From contig JAFQMF010000009.1 of the NCBI GenBank assembly GCA_017396395.1, forward strand, positions 1 through 55,626: DNA of 55,626 nt, given 5' to 3'. The position numbers and the translations under genes are program-made. The notes under the pieces were generated by a model. That model had not been told where the DNA came from and did no database searches. It saw nothing but the letters and a program-made list of their open reading frames with translations. Within the stretch, counting starts at the first letter, position 1. Each line of letters begins with the position of its first letter. This document shows, one piece after another, positions 1-9,954 of the stretch. The stretch comes from Clostridia bacterium. Lineage in GTDB: Bacteria; Bacillota; Clostridia; RUG12999.

Positions 1-3000
1 GTTCATTAGTTTATGAAAAGTGGTATAATTATACAGTAACACTTGGCTATAAAGAAGATGTAGGTCTTACAGTTTCTCTTGGTGCAGATGATACTGCATT
101 TCCTGAAACAACAAATTCTACAACAACACTTCCTTTAACAGCGGATGAGCTTTCTGCTCTTTCTGCTACAGATGTTAGCCTTGTAATTTCTGCCACAGGT
201 AACACACAGATTGCAGGTGCTAACAGATATGTGTATATTAAAGATATTTCATATCCTGCAACATCAAGCTTTAATGTTAAATACAGCGATAAAGCTATAG
301 CTGTAGGTTCTGAAACTTTTGAAGGCTATGAATTAAACACTAAAAATACTGTTACAACAGATAGCAGTATTCTTAAGTTCTTTGGATCATACACAACCGC
401 AAGAGGTCCACTTGACAAGTTTGAATCAACTCCAAGAGATACAATGTGGGCACAGGTTGTTGAAAACCCATTAAAGGTTGGAAATACCAGTGGTAAGGCA
501 CTTAATCTTCATTTTGTATCTAATGATGCAACTGCTTATGTTGGTTTTGCAACTAAAGCTATTTCAAAAGATGTTTTCTTTGGAAAAGATGGCGGAACAA
601 TAAGCTTTGATATGTATTCACAGAATACCAGTGATCCGGGTGCAGGCCGTTGGTTCCTTGATGCTTGCGACGCTGATGGAAACTCTATTAATACATCAAG
701 TGAGGATAATTCAAAATCCTCAAGACTTATGGTTCATATGACTAGCGGTGGTAATGCTGCTCAGTTCCAGCCTGTACAAACAACCGACGGAAGGGACATT
801 GTTAACCTTGCTACACTTATGACCAACAAAGGTTGGACTACTATTGAAGCTAATATTGCTCCTCAGGAAAATGGTAAAACAACATTCAGAGTTAGATCTA
901 AAGTTTTATCTACCGGTACATGGTCACAGTGGGCAACATTAACTGACATTGTAACAACTCTTGATGCTTATGATTACTGGTCACTTGCATATGGCTATAA
1001 CAGGGCAGTTAACGTAGATATGTATTTTGATAACATCCGTGTAGAAAGCTCTGCTGTTTCTAAATATGCTGAAGTTGTAGGTAACGAAGATGATTATATG
1101 ATTCTTCCTACTTCTGCAATTACAGTGACTACCGCTGCTCCTCTTAATAGTGTTAATGCTAACTCTGTTACACTTAAGGATTCTGCTGAAGAAACTGTTG
1201 AAGCAACTATCGAAAGTGCAATTGTAGATGGCAGACAGGTTATTACAATTACTCCTGTTGAACTTTACGCATATGAAACATATACAATTGATTTTGGCGG
1301 TGCTAAGGACATTTTAGGCAACGGCGTTGCTAACTATCAGTTTACTGTTGCAGAAGGATGGGAAATTTTTGAAGGTGAACCAGAATTAAATGTAAGTTCT
1401 GATAAGGTTGTTTCAGGATATCCTATTAGTGTTGCACTTGCTGATACAGCTGTAGGTAACATTGATCCTTCATATTATACAGTAATTTCAAATAATGATA
1501 ATGTTACTATTGATGTAAATGAAGAAGGTACGTACGAGGTAACAGCTAACAAAAATGGTGCATCAACACTTTATATAATTCCATTATTATACCCAGGTAT
1601 TGGTGTACAGGAAATTAATGTTCAGTCTATTGTTGCAGATAATGCAAATACTGTTACATATTATGTTGATGGCGAAATTGCCAAAATTGAAGTAGTAACT
1701 GAGTATTCTATCCCTGAGCCATTTATTCCTGAGTCTGAATCCGGAATATTCAACGGATGGTCATTAGAAGAAGGCGGAGAAATAATTGAACTTGGAGAGC
1801 TTTCAAGCGACCTTGTTCTTTATGCTAACTTTACAACTCCTGCTACTGTAACATTTGAAGCAGCTAATCATTATGGAACATTAGCTACCACATCTGTCGA
1901 GGTTGCAAGAGGTGGAAAATTAAGCGAAATTCCCGAATATTCAATTGATTCTAATACTACTTTAGAGTATTGGAAGATTAATGGTACTAACTATACAACA
2001 GAAGAGCTTATGGATTATACATTTAACGATGATACAACCGTTACTGTGTTCTTTAAGCAGACTAAGTTAGATAAGGGAGTATATGATTTCTCAGCTATGA
2101 CTGCAGAAGAATTTGCTCTTTCTCCTCTTAAGAGTTGGTCTAAGTATTGGACTGAAGGTGTCGGTATTGATTTAATGACACTTAAAGCTGCTGGACATAA
2201 CAATGCGATTATGAATATATTAGCTGACACTGAAAATCAGGCAGCTGAAATTGAATTTACTTATGTACAGACTGAAGGTACTGATGCTTTTGATGGCAAC
2301 TTTGTAAGTGGAAATAATGTTATTCAGAACTGGTATCAGACTCCTAATAATGTAGTAGTTAAAAATGGTGTAAATATTGCTCCTTTAGAAAATATGGATA
2401 GCGGTGCGGATGGTGAAGAACATACAATTAAGTTTATATTTGATGATGCAAACGATAGAATGTATGTTGTAAAAGACGGTGTTGCAGGTGCAACTGCACT
2501 TCTTGATTCATATGGAACACTTAATGATGGTCTTCCTACAGGCTTTAGCATTGCTACAAAGGCAAAGAAAAATGATACTGATTCTTTTGTAGTTAAAAAG
2601 ATTACAATTAACAGATATGAAACATACGATGCTCCATATGTATCCATTACTTCAGGTGAAGGTATTTCAATTGTTGGTGTATCTGATGCTGCTGGTCATA
2701 TATTAACAACAGGAATTTATATGCCCACAGGTTCTAAGGTTAATATTGCTGCTGAAACACAAGCAACATACAAGCTTTCAGTTTGGGAAGCTACAAATGG
2801 TACTGTAGAAAATTCAACAGCTAAAGTAACAACATATACTGCTGGTACTGCTGATGCTACAGTTTCTGCTTCAGGTGAACTTCATTATGTAACTGCAACA
2901 TTTAGTGCAGGTACAAATGGTGCAATTACATCAGGCGATGTAACACAGACAATTCTTGCAGGAAAGACACCTGTTGCTCCATCTGTTACAGCAAATGAAG

Positions 3001-4973
3001 GCTGGACATTTGTTGGCTGGGAACCTGAAATTGGTGCTATTGCAGAGGATACAACATATACAGCTGTTTACAGTGATAAGCCGTTGATTGACATTAACTT
3101 TAATGTTAATAATAGCAATTTTGCAACCATTGATGCAACAGCTAAAGCAATTAAGGATGGTAAGATTATCGATCTTCCTTCCTATGTAACAAAGTTTGGT
3201 GCAACACTTGTTGAGTGGAAGGATGAAGCTGGAAACACTTATACAAATACTGAACTTCTTAATAAAACATTTACTGCTACCGAAACAATAACAGCTATGT
3301 TTAAGCAGGTTCATGTTAACGGCGGTGTTTATGACTTAACTGCAAATGATGCAAAATACAGTTTGTTTGCAGGTACAAATTATACTGTAAATGAAGACGG
3401 CTCAATTGCAATGAGTGCTGAAAGACAGACAATTAACAGAGCATTTCTTAATGCATCCTCCGGTGTACTTGTATTTACTATAGATATGAAGTACAACAAG
3501 GGTGGAAACGGCTTTGATATGAATATTTACAATCAGGATGCTGGTGATGCACAGGGATTTTTTGCATCAGGTGCAAAAATTCATACAAAGTCTGGTGCTG
3601 ACAGAAATTATACACCATTACCTATTTTAGGTAATAATCCTGGTGCTGATGGAGAAAGACACGAATATAAGTTATACTTTGACTTTAATGACAAATCCTT
3701 CAGAGTGTCTGTAGATGGCGTATTTACTGAAATTGCTGATGATACTTTCAACGCAGAACAGATTACACACTTCTCGCTTGCTCTTAAAGCTGATTCAGGT
3801 ATTGAATTCTATAAATTTGGTGCTGAATATTTTGATAACTCAGAACTTACACAGTATAACTTTACTACAGGCGAGTATGATAAGAGCAGTGCTGTTGTAT
3901 CAATGTACAGCGGTAAAGCATATGCAGGAGAACAGGTATATTATAAAGTAGATTATAACCCCGATTATGTAACATTTAATGGTTGGAATGTGAATGGTGA
4001 AATTACTTCTACTGACGCTGTAATGGTTCTTACAGCTGATAAAGATTATATTGTTAAACCTGAATTTGATATTACTTATGTTACATTGAAATTTGTTCCT
4101 GAAGAAGGTATTGTAACATTTACCGGCGAAGGTGTAGCTGATGACGGAACATTTACAATTACTGTTCCTAAGGGTTCTAAGCCTGGTGATATTCTTGGTG
4201 ATGCAGCATTTCCTACTGTGGTTCTTGATGAAACTTATGAAGGAACTTATGCAATATCCGGTTGGATGGTATGTAATGATGAAGGTGCTGTTATTAGCAG
4301 ACATACTTCAAAACAGCTTCTTGCACTTGCAGCTACTGAAAACTTAAATAACATCAGAGTTGATATTCGTCCTTACATAACTGCATCTGTTATAGGCAGT
4401 GAGGTTTCGGGTGAAGTTGGAAGAAAAGTATCAGTTCCTGTTACTCTTGAAATTGACCAGCCTGTAAATAAGGTTATATTAATAGCAACATACGATGAAG
4501 AAATTCTTGAATATGTTGATGCTGATATTGACCCTGCATATGCGGGTAAGGTTATGGTAAATCCAACAACTCTTAATAATCAGGTTAAGATTGACATTTT
4601 AACTGAAGAAGATATTGATATTAATGGTGTTGTAGCATCTCTTAACTTCAAGATTTTAAATAAGATTGAAGAGGCTACAAATATCAATTACTTATATCAG
4701 GAAATACGTATGAGTGATATGCCAATAGAACTTACCGAAGAAAGTGGATATACTCCTTCTGTTGTTACATCAGTTCCTTTGAAGGGTGATGTAAATAGTG
4801 ATGGCAGAATTGATGTATATGATGCTGTTATGGTTCTTAAGTATCTTATTGGCACAGCTGAACTTGATGCTGATGGTATAGAAGCAGCTAAGGTTACAGG
4901 TGGAGATACTGTTACAACTCAGGATTCTATTACAATCCTTAAGTATATTGCAAGGCTTATAGCAAGTTTCTAA
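1..4973 (+). CDS. Large modular surface protein, 5'-truncated by window edge, cohesin-like domain plus C-terminal dockerin
   Basis: The reading frame is open from base 3 with no stop upstream, so the true start lies outside the window; the first internal ATG is at 231. What remains is more than 1,650 residues without membrane segments. By nucleotide position I see three concanavalin/LamG-like beta modules (about 400-1060, 2080-2630, 3320-3830), a Big_5-like Ig module (about 1110-1350), several InlB/Listeria-Bacteroides-type repeats with the GW...Y.A/V.F signature (about 1640-2070, 2860-3310, 3900-4370), a cohesin-like domain (about 4375-4750) and a dockerin (4784-4970). The first dockerin loop (DVNSDGRIDVYD) is canonical. 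The second (KVTGGDTVTTQD) has lost most calcium ligands. The protein is presumably secreted and docked through the dockerin, but no catalytic domain is visible, so its substrate or partner is unknown. Domain calls come from pattern recognition; the dockerin is the surest. Confidence 0.85.
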   Translation, partial: SLVYEKWYNYTVTLGYKEDVGLTVSLGADDTAFPETTNSTTTLPLTADELSALSATDVSLVISATGNTQIAGANRYVYIKDISYPATSSFNVKYSDKAIAVGSETFEGYELNTKNTVTTDSSILKFFGSYTTARGPLDKFESTPRDTMWAQVVENPLKVGNTSGKALNLHFVSNDATAYVGFATKAISKDVFFGKDGGTISFDMYSQNTSDPGAGRWFLDACDADGNSINTSSEDNSKSSRLMVHMTSGGNAAQFQPVQTTDGRDIVNLATLMTNKGWTTIEANIAPQENGKTTFRVRSKVLSTGTWSQWATLTDIVTTLDAYDYWSLAYGYNRAVNVDMYFDNIRVESSAVSKYAEVVGNEDDYMILPTSAITVTTAAPLNSVNANSVTLKDSAEETVEATIESAIVDGRQVITITPVELYAYETYTIDFGGAKDILGNGVANYQFTVAEGWEIFEGEPELNVSSDKVVSGYPISVALADTAVGNIDPSYYTVISNNDNVTIDVNEEGTYEVTANKNGASTLYIIPLLYPGIGVQEINVQSIVADNANTVTYYVDGEIAKIEVVTEYSIPEPFIPESESGIFNGWSLEEGGEIIELGELSSDLVLYANFTTPATVTFEAANHYGTLATTSVEVARGGKLSEIPEYSIDSNTTLEYWKINGTNYTTEELMDYTFNDDTTVTVFFKQTKLDKGVYDFSAMTAEEFALSPLKSWSKYWTEGVGIDLMTLKAAGHNNAIMNILADTENQAAEIEFTYVQTEGTDAFDGNFVSGNNVIQNWYQTPNNVVVKNGVNIAPLENMDSGADGEEHTIKFIFDDANDRMYVVKDGVAGATALLDSYGTLNDGLPTGFSIATKAKKNDTDSFVVKKITINRYETYDAPYVSITSGEGISIVGVSDAAGHILTTGIYMPTGSKVNIAAETQATYKLSVWEATNGTVENSTAKVTTYTAGTADATVSASGELHYVTATFSAGTNGAITSGDVTQTILAGKTPVAPSVTANEGWTFVGWEPEIGAIAEDTTYTAVYSDKPLIDINFNVNNSNFATIDATAKAIKDGKIIDLPSYVTKFGATLVEWKDEAGNTYTNTELLNKTFTATETITAMFKQVHVNGGVYDLTANDAKYSLFAGTNYTVNEDGSIAMSAERQTINRAFLNASSGVLVFTIDMKYNKGGNGFDMNIYNQDAGDAQGFFASGAKIHTKSGADRNYTPLPILGNNPGADGERHEYKLYFDFNDKSFRVSVDGVFTEIADDTFNAEQITHFSLALKADSGIEFYKFGAEYFDNSELTQYNFTTGEYDKSSAVVSMYSGKAYAGEQVYYKVDYNPDYVTFNGWNVNGEITSTDAVMVLTADKDYIVKPEFDITYVTLKFVPEEGIVTFTGEGVADDGTFTITVPKGSKPGDILGDAAFPTVVLDETYEGTYAISGWMVCNDEGAVISRHTSKQLLALAATENLNNIRVDIRPYITASVIGSEVSGEVGRKVSVPVTLEIDQPVNKVILIATYDEEILEYVDADIDPAYAGKVMVNPTTLNNQVKIDILTEEDIDINGVVASLNFKILNKIEEATNINYLYQEIRMSDMPIELTEESGYTPSVVTSVPLKGDVNSDGRIDVYDAVMVLKYLIGTAELDADGIEAAKVTGGDTVTTQDSITILKYIARLIASF

Positions 4974-4994
4974 AAAGCACATTATAATATATGG

Positions 4995-5023
4995 CGGCTC
5001 CGAGAAATCGGAGCCGTTTTTTT
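4995..5023 (+). terminator. Intrinsic terminator of the large surface-protein gene
   Basis: A perfect 9-bp stem CGGCTCCGA/TCGGAGCCG with a GAAA tetraloop is followed directly by seven T residues, 21 bases after the stop codon. It separates the surface-protein gene from the housekeeping block. Confidence 0.95.
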
Positions 5024-5043
5024 AAATAAATCCTTTTAACATA

Positions 5044-5072
5044 TTGCTTTTTTTTCTTTTATATGATATAAT
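5044..5072 (+). promoter_or_regulatory. Sigma-A promoter with extended -10, upstream of the tagA-thyX-tmk-polA block
   Basis: TTGCTT (5044-5049), a 17-bp spacer and TATAAT (5067-5072) preceded by TGA, giving an extended -10 (TGnTATAAT). The predicted start is near 5079, about 40 bases before the first gene. No other convincing promoter is seen before the next tightly packed genes. Confidence 0.75.
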
Positions 5073-5120
5073 ATTGTATTGATTTATGAGAAAAGTTTTA
5101 CCTGAAGAAAGGAAATTTTT

Positions 5121-5861
5121 ATGGATAAAATAAATATTTTAGGAGTAAACATCTCTAATACTACAATGGTTAAAGCTTTAGAAAAAGCAGAAGAATTTTT
5201 AAAAACAGAATCTTTTGATTATATTTTTACTCCTAACTCTGAAATTATTATGTCAGCAAGCGAAGATAAAGCTTTTTGTGATATTATTAATACTGCAAGT
5301 ATGCTTACTGCGGATGGTATTGGTGTTATTTATGCATCAAGAATTTTAAATAGTCCACTGCCTGAACGAGTTGCTGGTTTTGACCTTACAGTAAGACTTT
5401 TAGAAAGTATAGCGAAAAGCGGAAAAACAGCTTATTTTTTTGGCGGTGCACCAGGCGTTGCTGATGAGGCAAAAGAAAAGCTTGAAAAGAAATATCCTGA
5501 AATTAAAATTGTAGGGACTGCAAACGGATTTTTTGACGAAAAAAAAGAGAAAGAAATTATACAGGAAATTAATGATTTAAAGCCTGATTTACTTTTAGTA
5601 TGTCTTGGCTGTCCAAAACAGGAAAAATGGATATATAATCATAAAGATGAGCTTTCTTGTTGCTTAGCTATGGGTGTTGGCGGTACACTGGATGTAATTG
5701 CGGGAAAAGCCAAAAGAGCACCTGATATTTTTATAAAATTTGGACTTGAATGGTTTTACAGACTTATTAAACAACCTACAAGATTTGTGCGTATGCTTGC
5801 ACTTCCTAAATTTTTACTAAAAGTTATAGGATACAAATTTTCTCAAAAGAAAGGAAATTGA
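5121..5861 (+). CDS. tagA: WecG/TagA/CpsF-family glycosyltransferase
   Basis: 246 residues, the usual length of the GT26 family, which adds N-acetylmannosamine (TagA) or ManNAcA (WecG) to lipid-linked GlcNAc during wall teichoic acid or surface glycan synthesis at the inner membrane face. The family core is present: FTPNSEI (36-42), LTADGIGV (62-69), [24 protein letters not shown] and a [17 protein letters not shown] block. T37 and D65 fall at the positions I recall as catalytic in characterised TagA. The basic amphipathic C-terminus ([14 protein letters not shown] onwards) is the membrane-association appendage of the family. The ATG at 5121 follows GAAAGGAAA. No other teichoic-acid gene is nearby, so the acceptor glycan is not known. 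It is the first gene of the block and its TGA is 2 bases before thyX. Confidence 0.88.
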   Translation: MDKINILGVNISNTTMVKALEKAEEFLKTESFDYIFTPNSEIIMSASEDKAFCDIINTASMLTADGIGVIYASRILNSPLPERVAGFDLTVRLLESIAKSGKTAYFFGGAPGVADEAKEKLEKKYPEIKIVGTANGFFDEKKEKEIIQEINDLKPDLLLVCLGCPKQEKWIYNHKDELSCCLAMGVGGTLDVIAGKAKRAPDIFIKFGLEWFYRLIKQPTRFVRMLALPKFLLKVIGYKFSQKKGN

Positions 5862-5863
5862 TT

Positions 5864-6625
5864 ATGTTAAGAGTTGAATTGATATCTCATAGTCCTGAAC
5901 CTGAAAAAGTTATTGCAGCAGCAGCAAAGCTGTGCTATTCTTCAAGTTCAATTGAAGGAATTTTAGATGGCCTTGACAAGGAAAAGACTGAAAAATTTTT
6001 AAATATGCTTATTAGTCTTGGACACGAAAGTCCTATTGAACATGTATCTTTCACATTTGGTATTGAAGGTGTCAGCCGAGCACTTCTTGCTCAATTCACA
6101 AGACATCGTATTGCGTCATATTCAGTAAAGTCCCAAAGATATGTATGTGAGGGAAGGTTTGAGTTTGTTACTCCTCCTGAAATTGCAAAAAATGAAAAGG
6201 CTCTTAAAATATATCTTGAGGCTATGGCTGATGATGTAAAAAAATATAATGCACTTGCTGATATTTTAAAAGAGGAGCATATTAAAACTTTCGTATCCCT
6301 TGGGATGAGTTTAGATACTGCATCTAAAAAGGCAGAAAAAATGGCAATTGAAGATGCTCGTTTTGTACTTCCTAACGCGTGTGAAACAAAAATGGTTGTA
6401 ACAATGAATGCAAGAAGCTTAATGAATTTTTTTGCACACAGATGTTGTGAAAGGGCACAATGGGAAATACGTGAGTGTGCTGACCAGATGCTGGCTTTAG
6501 TAAAAAATGTAGCACCTACTTTGTTTAAGTACGCAGGACCGCCTTGTATAAAGGGAAATTGTCCCGAAGGAAAAATGACTTGTGGAAAAATGATTGAAAA
6601 AAGGAAGTTATATTTAGGTGAGTAA
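5864..6625 (+). CDS. thyX: FAD-dependent thymidylate synthase ThyX
   Basis: 253 residues. ThyX makes dTMP from dUMP using methylenetetrahydrofolate, FAD and NADPH, replacing ThyA. The signature RHRx7S is present as [14 protein letters not shown] at residues 80-93, along with GHESPIEH (53-60) and the C-terminal substrate-binding part ([17 protein letters not shown]). I chose the ATG at 5864, which lies 7 bases after AAAGGAAA. The in-frame TTG at 5858 sits too close to that ribosome binding site. The C-terminus is Cys-rich ([16 protein letters not shown]), as in other clostridial ThyX proteins. The gene overlaps the tmk ribosome binding site, and the pairing with tmk (dTMP to dTDP) makes functional sense. 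Confidence 0.96.
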   Translation: MLRVELISHSPEPEKVIAAAAKLCYSSSSIEGILDGLDKEKTEKFLNMLISLGHESPIEHVSFTFGIEGVSRALLAQFTRHRIASYSVKSQRYVCEGRFEFVTPPEIAKNEKALKIYLEAMADDVKKYNALADILKEEHIKTFVSLGMSLDTASKKAEKMAIEDARFVLPNACETKMVVTMNARSLMNFFAHRCCERAQWEIRECADQMLALVKNVAPTLFKYAGPPCIKGNCPEGKMTCGKMIEKRKLYLGE

Positions 6626-6626
6626 T

Positions 6627-7298
6627 ATGCAGGGAAAATTAATTGTAATTGAAGGACTTGATTCCAGCGGAAAAGAAACTCAAAGCAAGCTTTTACAAAA
6701 GAAGCTTGAAAATATGGGAAAGACAGTTAAAAGATTTGAATTTCCTAACTATGAAAGTAACTCCTCTGCACTTGTTAAAATGTATTTATCAGGGGATTTT
6801 GGCAACAACGCTGATGATGTTAGTCCATACAGTGCATCATCCTTTTATGCTGTTGACAGATTTGCTACATGGAAAACGAGTATGGAAAAGTTTTATAATA
6901 ATGGCGGAATAGTTATAGCTGACAGATATACTACCTCTAATATAATTCATCAAGCAGGAAAGCTTGAAAATGTTCAGGAAAAAGATGATTTTATACTATG
7001 GCTTGAAGATTACGAATATGCTAAAATGGGACTTCCCAAGCCTGATGTTGTAGTATTTCTTCATATGCCTACAGAAGTAAGTATCAGATTAATGGAAAAT
7101 CGCCGTAACAAGGCAGGAACAAAGGATAAGGATATTCACGAGGCAAACTACGAGTATCTTAAAAGTACATATAAAAATGCAATGGATATTAAAGATAAAT
7201 GCGGTTTTAAACTTGTGGAGTGTTGCTGTGGGGATACTGTTCGCAGTATAGAAGATATACATAAGGATATAATGAGTATTGTAACTGATATTATTTAA
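6627..7298 (+). CDS. tmk: Thymidylate kinase (dTMP kinase)
   Basis: 223 residues. The enzyme phosphorylates dTMP to dTDP with ATP. It has a P-loop GLDSSGKET (10-18), the dTMP-binding VDRF element (76-79), the DRY motif at 99-101 and a lid-like Arg-rich stretch (MENRRNKAGTKD). Length and motifs fit the TMPK family, in a variant form common in Clostridia (SSGKETQ rather than GAGKTTQ). I chose the ATG at 6627, 5 bases after AGGTGA. The GTG at 6618 is inside that ribosome binding site. The gene starts one base after the thyX stop, suggesting translational coupling, and is followed 13 bases later by polA. Confidence 0.93.
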   Translation: MQGKLIVIEGLDSSGKETQSKLLQKKLENMGKTVKRFEFPNYESNSSALVKMYLSGDFGNNADDVSPYSASSFYAVDRFATWKTSMEKFYNNGGIVIADRYTTSNIIHQAGKLENVQEKDDFILWLEDYEYAKMGLPKPDVVVFLHMPTEVSIRLMENRRNKAGTKDKDIHEANYEYLKSTYKNAMDIKDKCGFKLVECCCGDTVRSIEDIHKDIMSIVTDII

Positions 7299-7311
7299 GG
7301 AGATTTGTTTT

Positions 7312-9942
7312 ATGGACGCTAAAAGGGGAATGATTGTTGTTGATGGAAACAGCATAGTAAACCGTGCATTTTATGGTGTAAGAATGCTAACAAACAGCAA
7401 AGGGTTTTTCACAAATGCTATTTACGGATTTTTAAATATTTTGTATAAATATATTGATAAAGAAAACCCAGAGTATTTGTGCATAGCATTTGATGTTAAA
7501 CACCCCACATTTCGTCATGAAAAATATCCTGAGTATAAGGCAGGCAGACATGGTATGCCTGAAGAGCTTCGTATGCAAATTCCTGTTTTAAAGGAAGTTT
7601 TAGATGCAATGAATATTAAAATTATTGAACTACCAGGATATGAAGCTGATGATATTTTAGGAACCATTTCTAATATGTGTAATGTTGAGGGAATATATTG
7701 CAGTATTGTTACTGGAGACAGAGATGCACTTCAGCTTGCAACTGGTACTTCAAAGATTTTTCTTACCTCTACAAAAAGCGGTAATACTGTAACTGATGTT
7801 CTTGATGAAAAAGAGATAATAAACCGATTTGGCTTTTCTCCCGAAAGTGTTGTTGATGCAAAAGGTCTTATGGGGGATAGTTCGGACAATATTCCCGGTG
7901 TAGCAGGTATAGGAGAAAAGACCGCTTATAGTCTTATTAAAGATTATGGTACACTGGAAAATGTATATGAACATATTGATGAAATTAAAGGCAAACTTAA
8001 GGAAAAGCTGGAAAAAGGTAAAGATAGTGCTTTTTTCTCAAGGGATTTAGCTACTATTTGCAAAACTGTACCTATTGGTATTACACTTGATGAGTGCAGA
8101 GTTAAAGATCCCGACAATGAGAAAGTTGCCAAGCTTTTAACTGAACTTGAATGTACAAATTTACTTTCAAGACTTGATATTAAAAAGTTAAAAAAGGAAT
8201 ATAATTTTAATATTAAAATAATAAATCATCATAATGAATGTTTAGATGCCGTAAAAAGAATTAATTTGGCAGAAAAAACAGCTATTTATTTTTTTAAAGT
8301 AGAAGCAGAGCCTGTAGGTGTTTGTGCAACAGCGGAGGATACACTTTATTATTTTGACTTTACGGGCGGACTTTTATCTGAGCTTGATGTTTCTGATTTA
8401 AAGGAACTTTTTGAAAGTAACACTCCTAAAGTAATGCACTATTCAAAAGATGAAAAAGTTTATCTTAATAATTATGGAATTAAACTAAATGGTATTTCCT
8501 TTGATACTGCAATAGCAGGATATATTTTAGAACCTTCAAGAAGTAAATATGACATATATTCTATGGTAGGTATAACGCCTGATGAAGAATTTATTAAATC
8601 AACAAAGAAAAAGACTATTCTTGACCTGTCTGCAGAAAAAATTGCAGATATGGGTAAAGACTTATGTGGTGGGATGCTGAATTTATATGAAACTCAGCTG
8701 GAAGATTTAAAAAACAAAAAGCAGGAACAATTACTATACGATATTGAACTTCCTTTGTCTGACGCTCTTGCAGATATGGAAATTCAAGGCTTTAAAGTAA
8801 ATAAAAAGCGTTTAGCAGAATTTTCTGAAAATCTTGACAAAGAAATATCTGCACTTGTTTTAAAAATTTACGAAAAAGCCGGATGTGAGTTTAATGTTAA
8901 CTCAACAAAACAGCTTGGTGAAGTTTTGTTTGAGAAAATGGGTATGCCTGTTATTAAAAAAACTAAAACAGGATATTCAACAGACAGTGATGTGCTTGAT
9001 AGGCTTGAAACGGAAAATGATATAATTACAGATATAAAGCAGTACAGAGTATATTCTAAACTGAAATCTACCTATTGTGACGGACTTTTGCAGGTGATTG
9101 ATCCTAAAGATGATAAAATTCATTCTAAGTTTATGCAAACTGTTACGGTAACAGGCAGAATAAGCTCAACAGAGCCGAATTTACAGAATATTCCCATCCG
9201 CCTTGATATAGGCAGAGAAATTCGTAAAATGTTTGTAGCAGATGAAGGAATGACACTTGTAGATGCTGACTATTCCCAAATTGAACTTAGAGTGCTTGCA
9301 CATATTGCGGATGATGAAGATATGATTAAGGCATTTAAAAATAATGACGATATTCATACTATTACAGCGTCTCAAGTATTTGGAGTACCTATAGATGAAG
9401 TAACCTCCAAAATGCGAAGTAATGCAAAAGCGGTTAATTTTGGTATTGTTTACGGAATTAGTGATTTTGCTTTAGGTGTAGATTTAGGAATTTCAAAAAA
9501 AGAAGCAAAAGCGTATATAGACGGATATCTGGAAAAATACAGCGGTGTCAAAAAATATATGACTCAAATCGTTGAAGATGCAACACAAGCAGGATATGTA
9601 ACTACCTTGTTTGGCAGACGAAGATATATTCCTGAACTTAAATCTTCAAAATTTATGGAACGTAGTTTTGGTCAAAGGGTTGCTATGAATACTCCTATTC
9701 AAGGCTCAGCAGCAGATATAATCAAAATTGCAATGGTAAAAGTTTCAAAACGGTTAAAGGAAGAAAATTTAAAATCTAAACTCATACTTCAGGTACACGA
9801 TGAATTGATTATTGAGGCACCAAATGATGAGGTTAAAAGAGTAAAGTCAATTTTAAAAGAAGAAATGGAAAATGCTGTCACTTTAAATGTTCCTTTGATT
9901 GCTGAAACTACAATAGGAAACAGCTGGTACGATTGCAAATAA
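7312..9942 (+). CDS. polA: DNA polymerase I
   Basis: 876 residues in the usual order: 5' nuclease (about 1-290, including DSSDNIPGVAGIGEKTA), a 3'-5' exonuclease-like domain (about 300-450) and the polymerase domain (about 480-876). Polymerase motif A is DADYSQIELR (651-660), motif B is RSNAKAVNFGIVYG (about 702) and motif C is VHDE (828-831). The exonuclease domain lacks the DxE metal-binding motif (the strand reads AIYFFKVEAEP), so proofreading is predicted to be absent, as in Bacillus and Thermus Pol I. The role is Okazaki-fragment processing and repair. The ATG at 7312 follows AAGGAGA. The polA-coaE order is common in Firmicutes. Confidence 0.98.
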   Translation: MDAKRGMIVVDGNSIVNRAFYGVRMLTNSKGFFTNAIYGFLNILYKYIDKENPEYLCIAFDVKHPTFRHEKYPEYKAGRHGMPEELRMQIPVLKEVLDAMNIKIIELPGYEADDILGTISNMCNVEGIYCSIVTGDRDALQLATGTSKIFLTSTKSGNTVTDVLDEKEIINRFGFSPESVVDAKGLMGDSSDNIPGVAGIGEKTAYSLIKDYGTLENVYEHIDEIKGKLKEKLEKGKDSAFFSRDLATICKTVPIGITLDECRVKDPDNEKVAKLLTELECTNLLSRLDIKKLKKEYNFNIKIINHHNECLDAVKRINLAEKTAIYFFKVEAEPVGVCATAEDTLYYFDFTGGLLSELDVSDLKELFESNTPKVMHYSKDEKVYLNNYGIKLNGISFDTAIAGYILEPSRSKYDIYSMVGITPDEEFIKSTKKKTILDLSAEKIADMGKDLCGGMLNLYETQLEDLKNKKQEQLLYDIELPLSDALADMEIQGFKVNKKRLAEFSENLDKEISALVLKIYEKAGCEFNVNSTKQLGEVLFEKMGMPVIKKTKTGYSTDSDVLDRLETENDIITDIKQYRVYSKLKSTYCDGLLQVIDPKDDKIHSKFMQTVTVTGRISSTEPNLQNIPIRLDIGREIRKMFVADEGMTLVDADYSQIELRVLAHIADDEDMIKAFKNNDDIHTITASQVFGVPIDEVTSKMRSNAKAVNFGIVYGISDFALGVDLGISKKEAKAYIDGYLEKYSGVKKYMTQIVEDATQAGYVTTLFGRRRYIPELKSSKFMERSFGQRVAMNTPIQGSAADIIKIAMVKVSKRLKEENLKSKLILQVHDELIIEAPNDEVKRVKSILKEEMENAVTLNVPLIAETTIGNSWYDCK

Positions 9943-9954
9943 AAGGGTGATATT

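Noticed and set aside
2931..3314. Minus-strand open frames inside the large surface protein gene and other genes
   Set aside because: They are antisense to strong coding sequence, have biased composition rich in Cys, Ile and Ser, lack ribosome binding sites and match no family.
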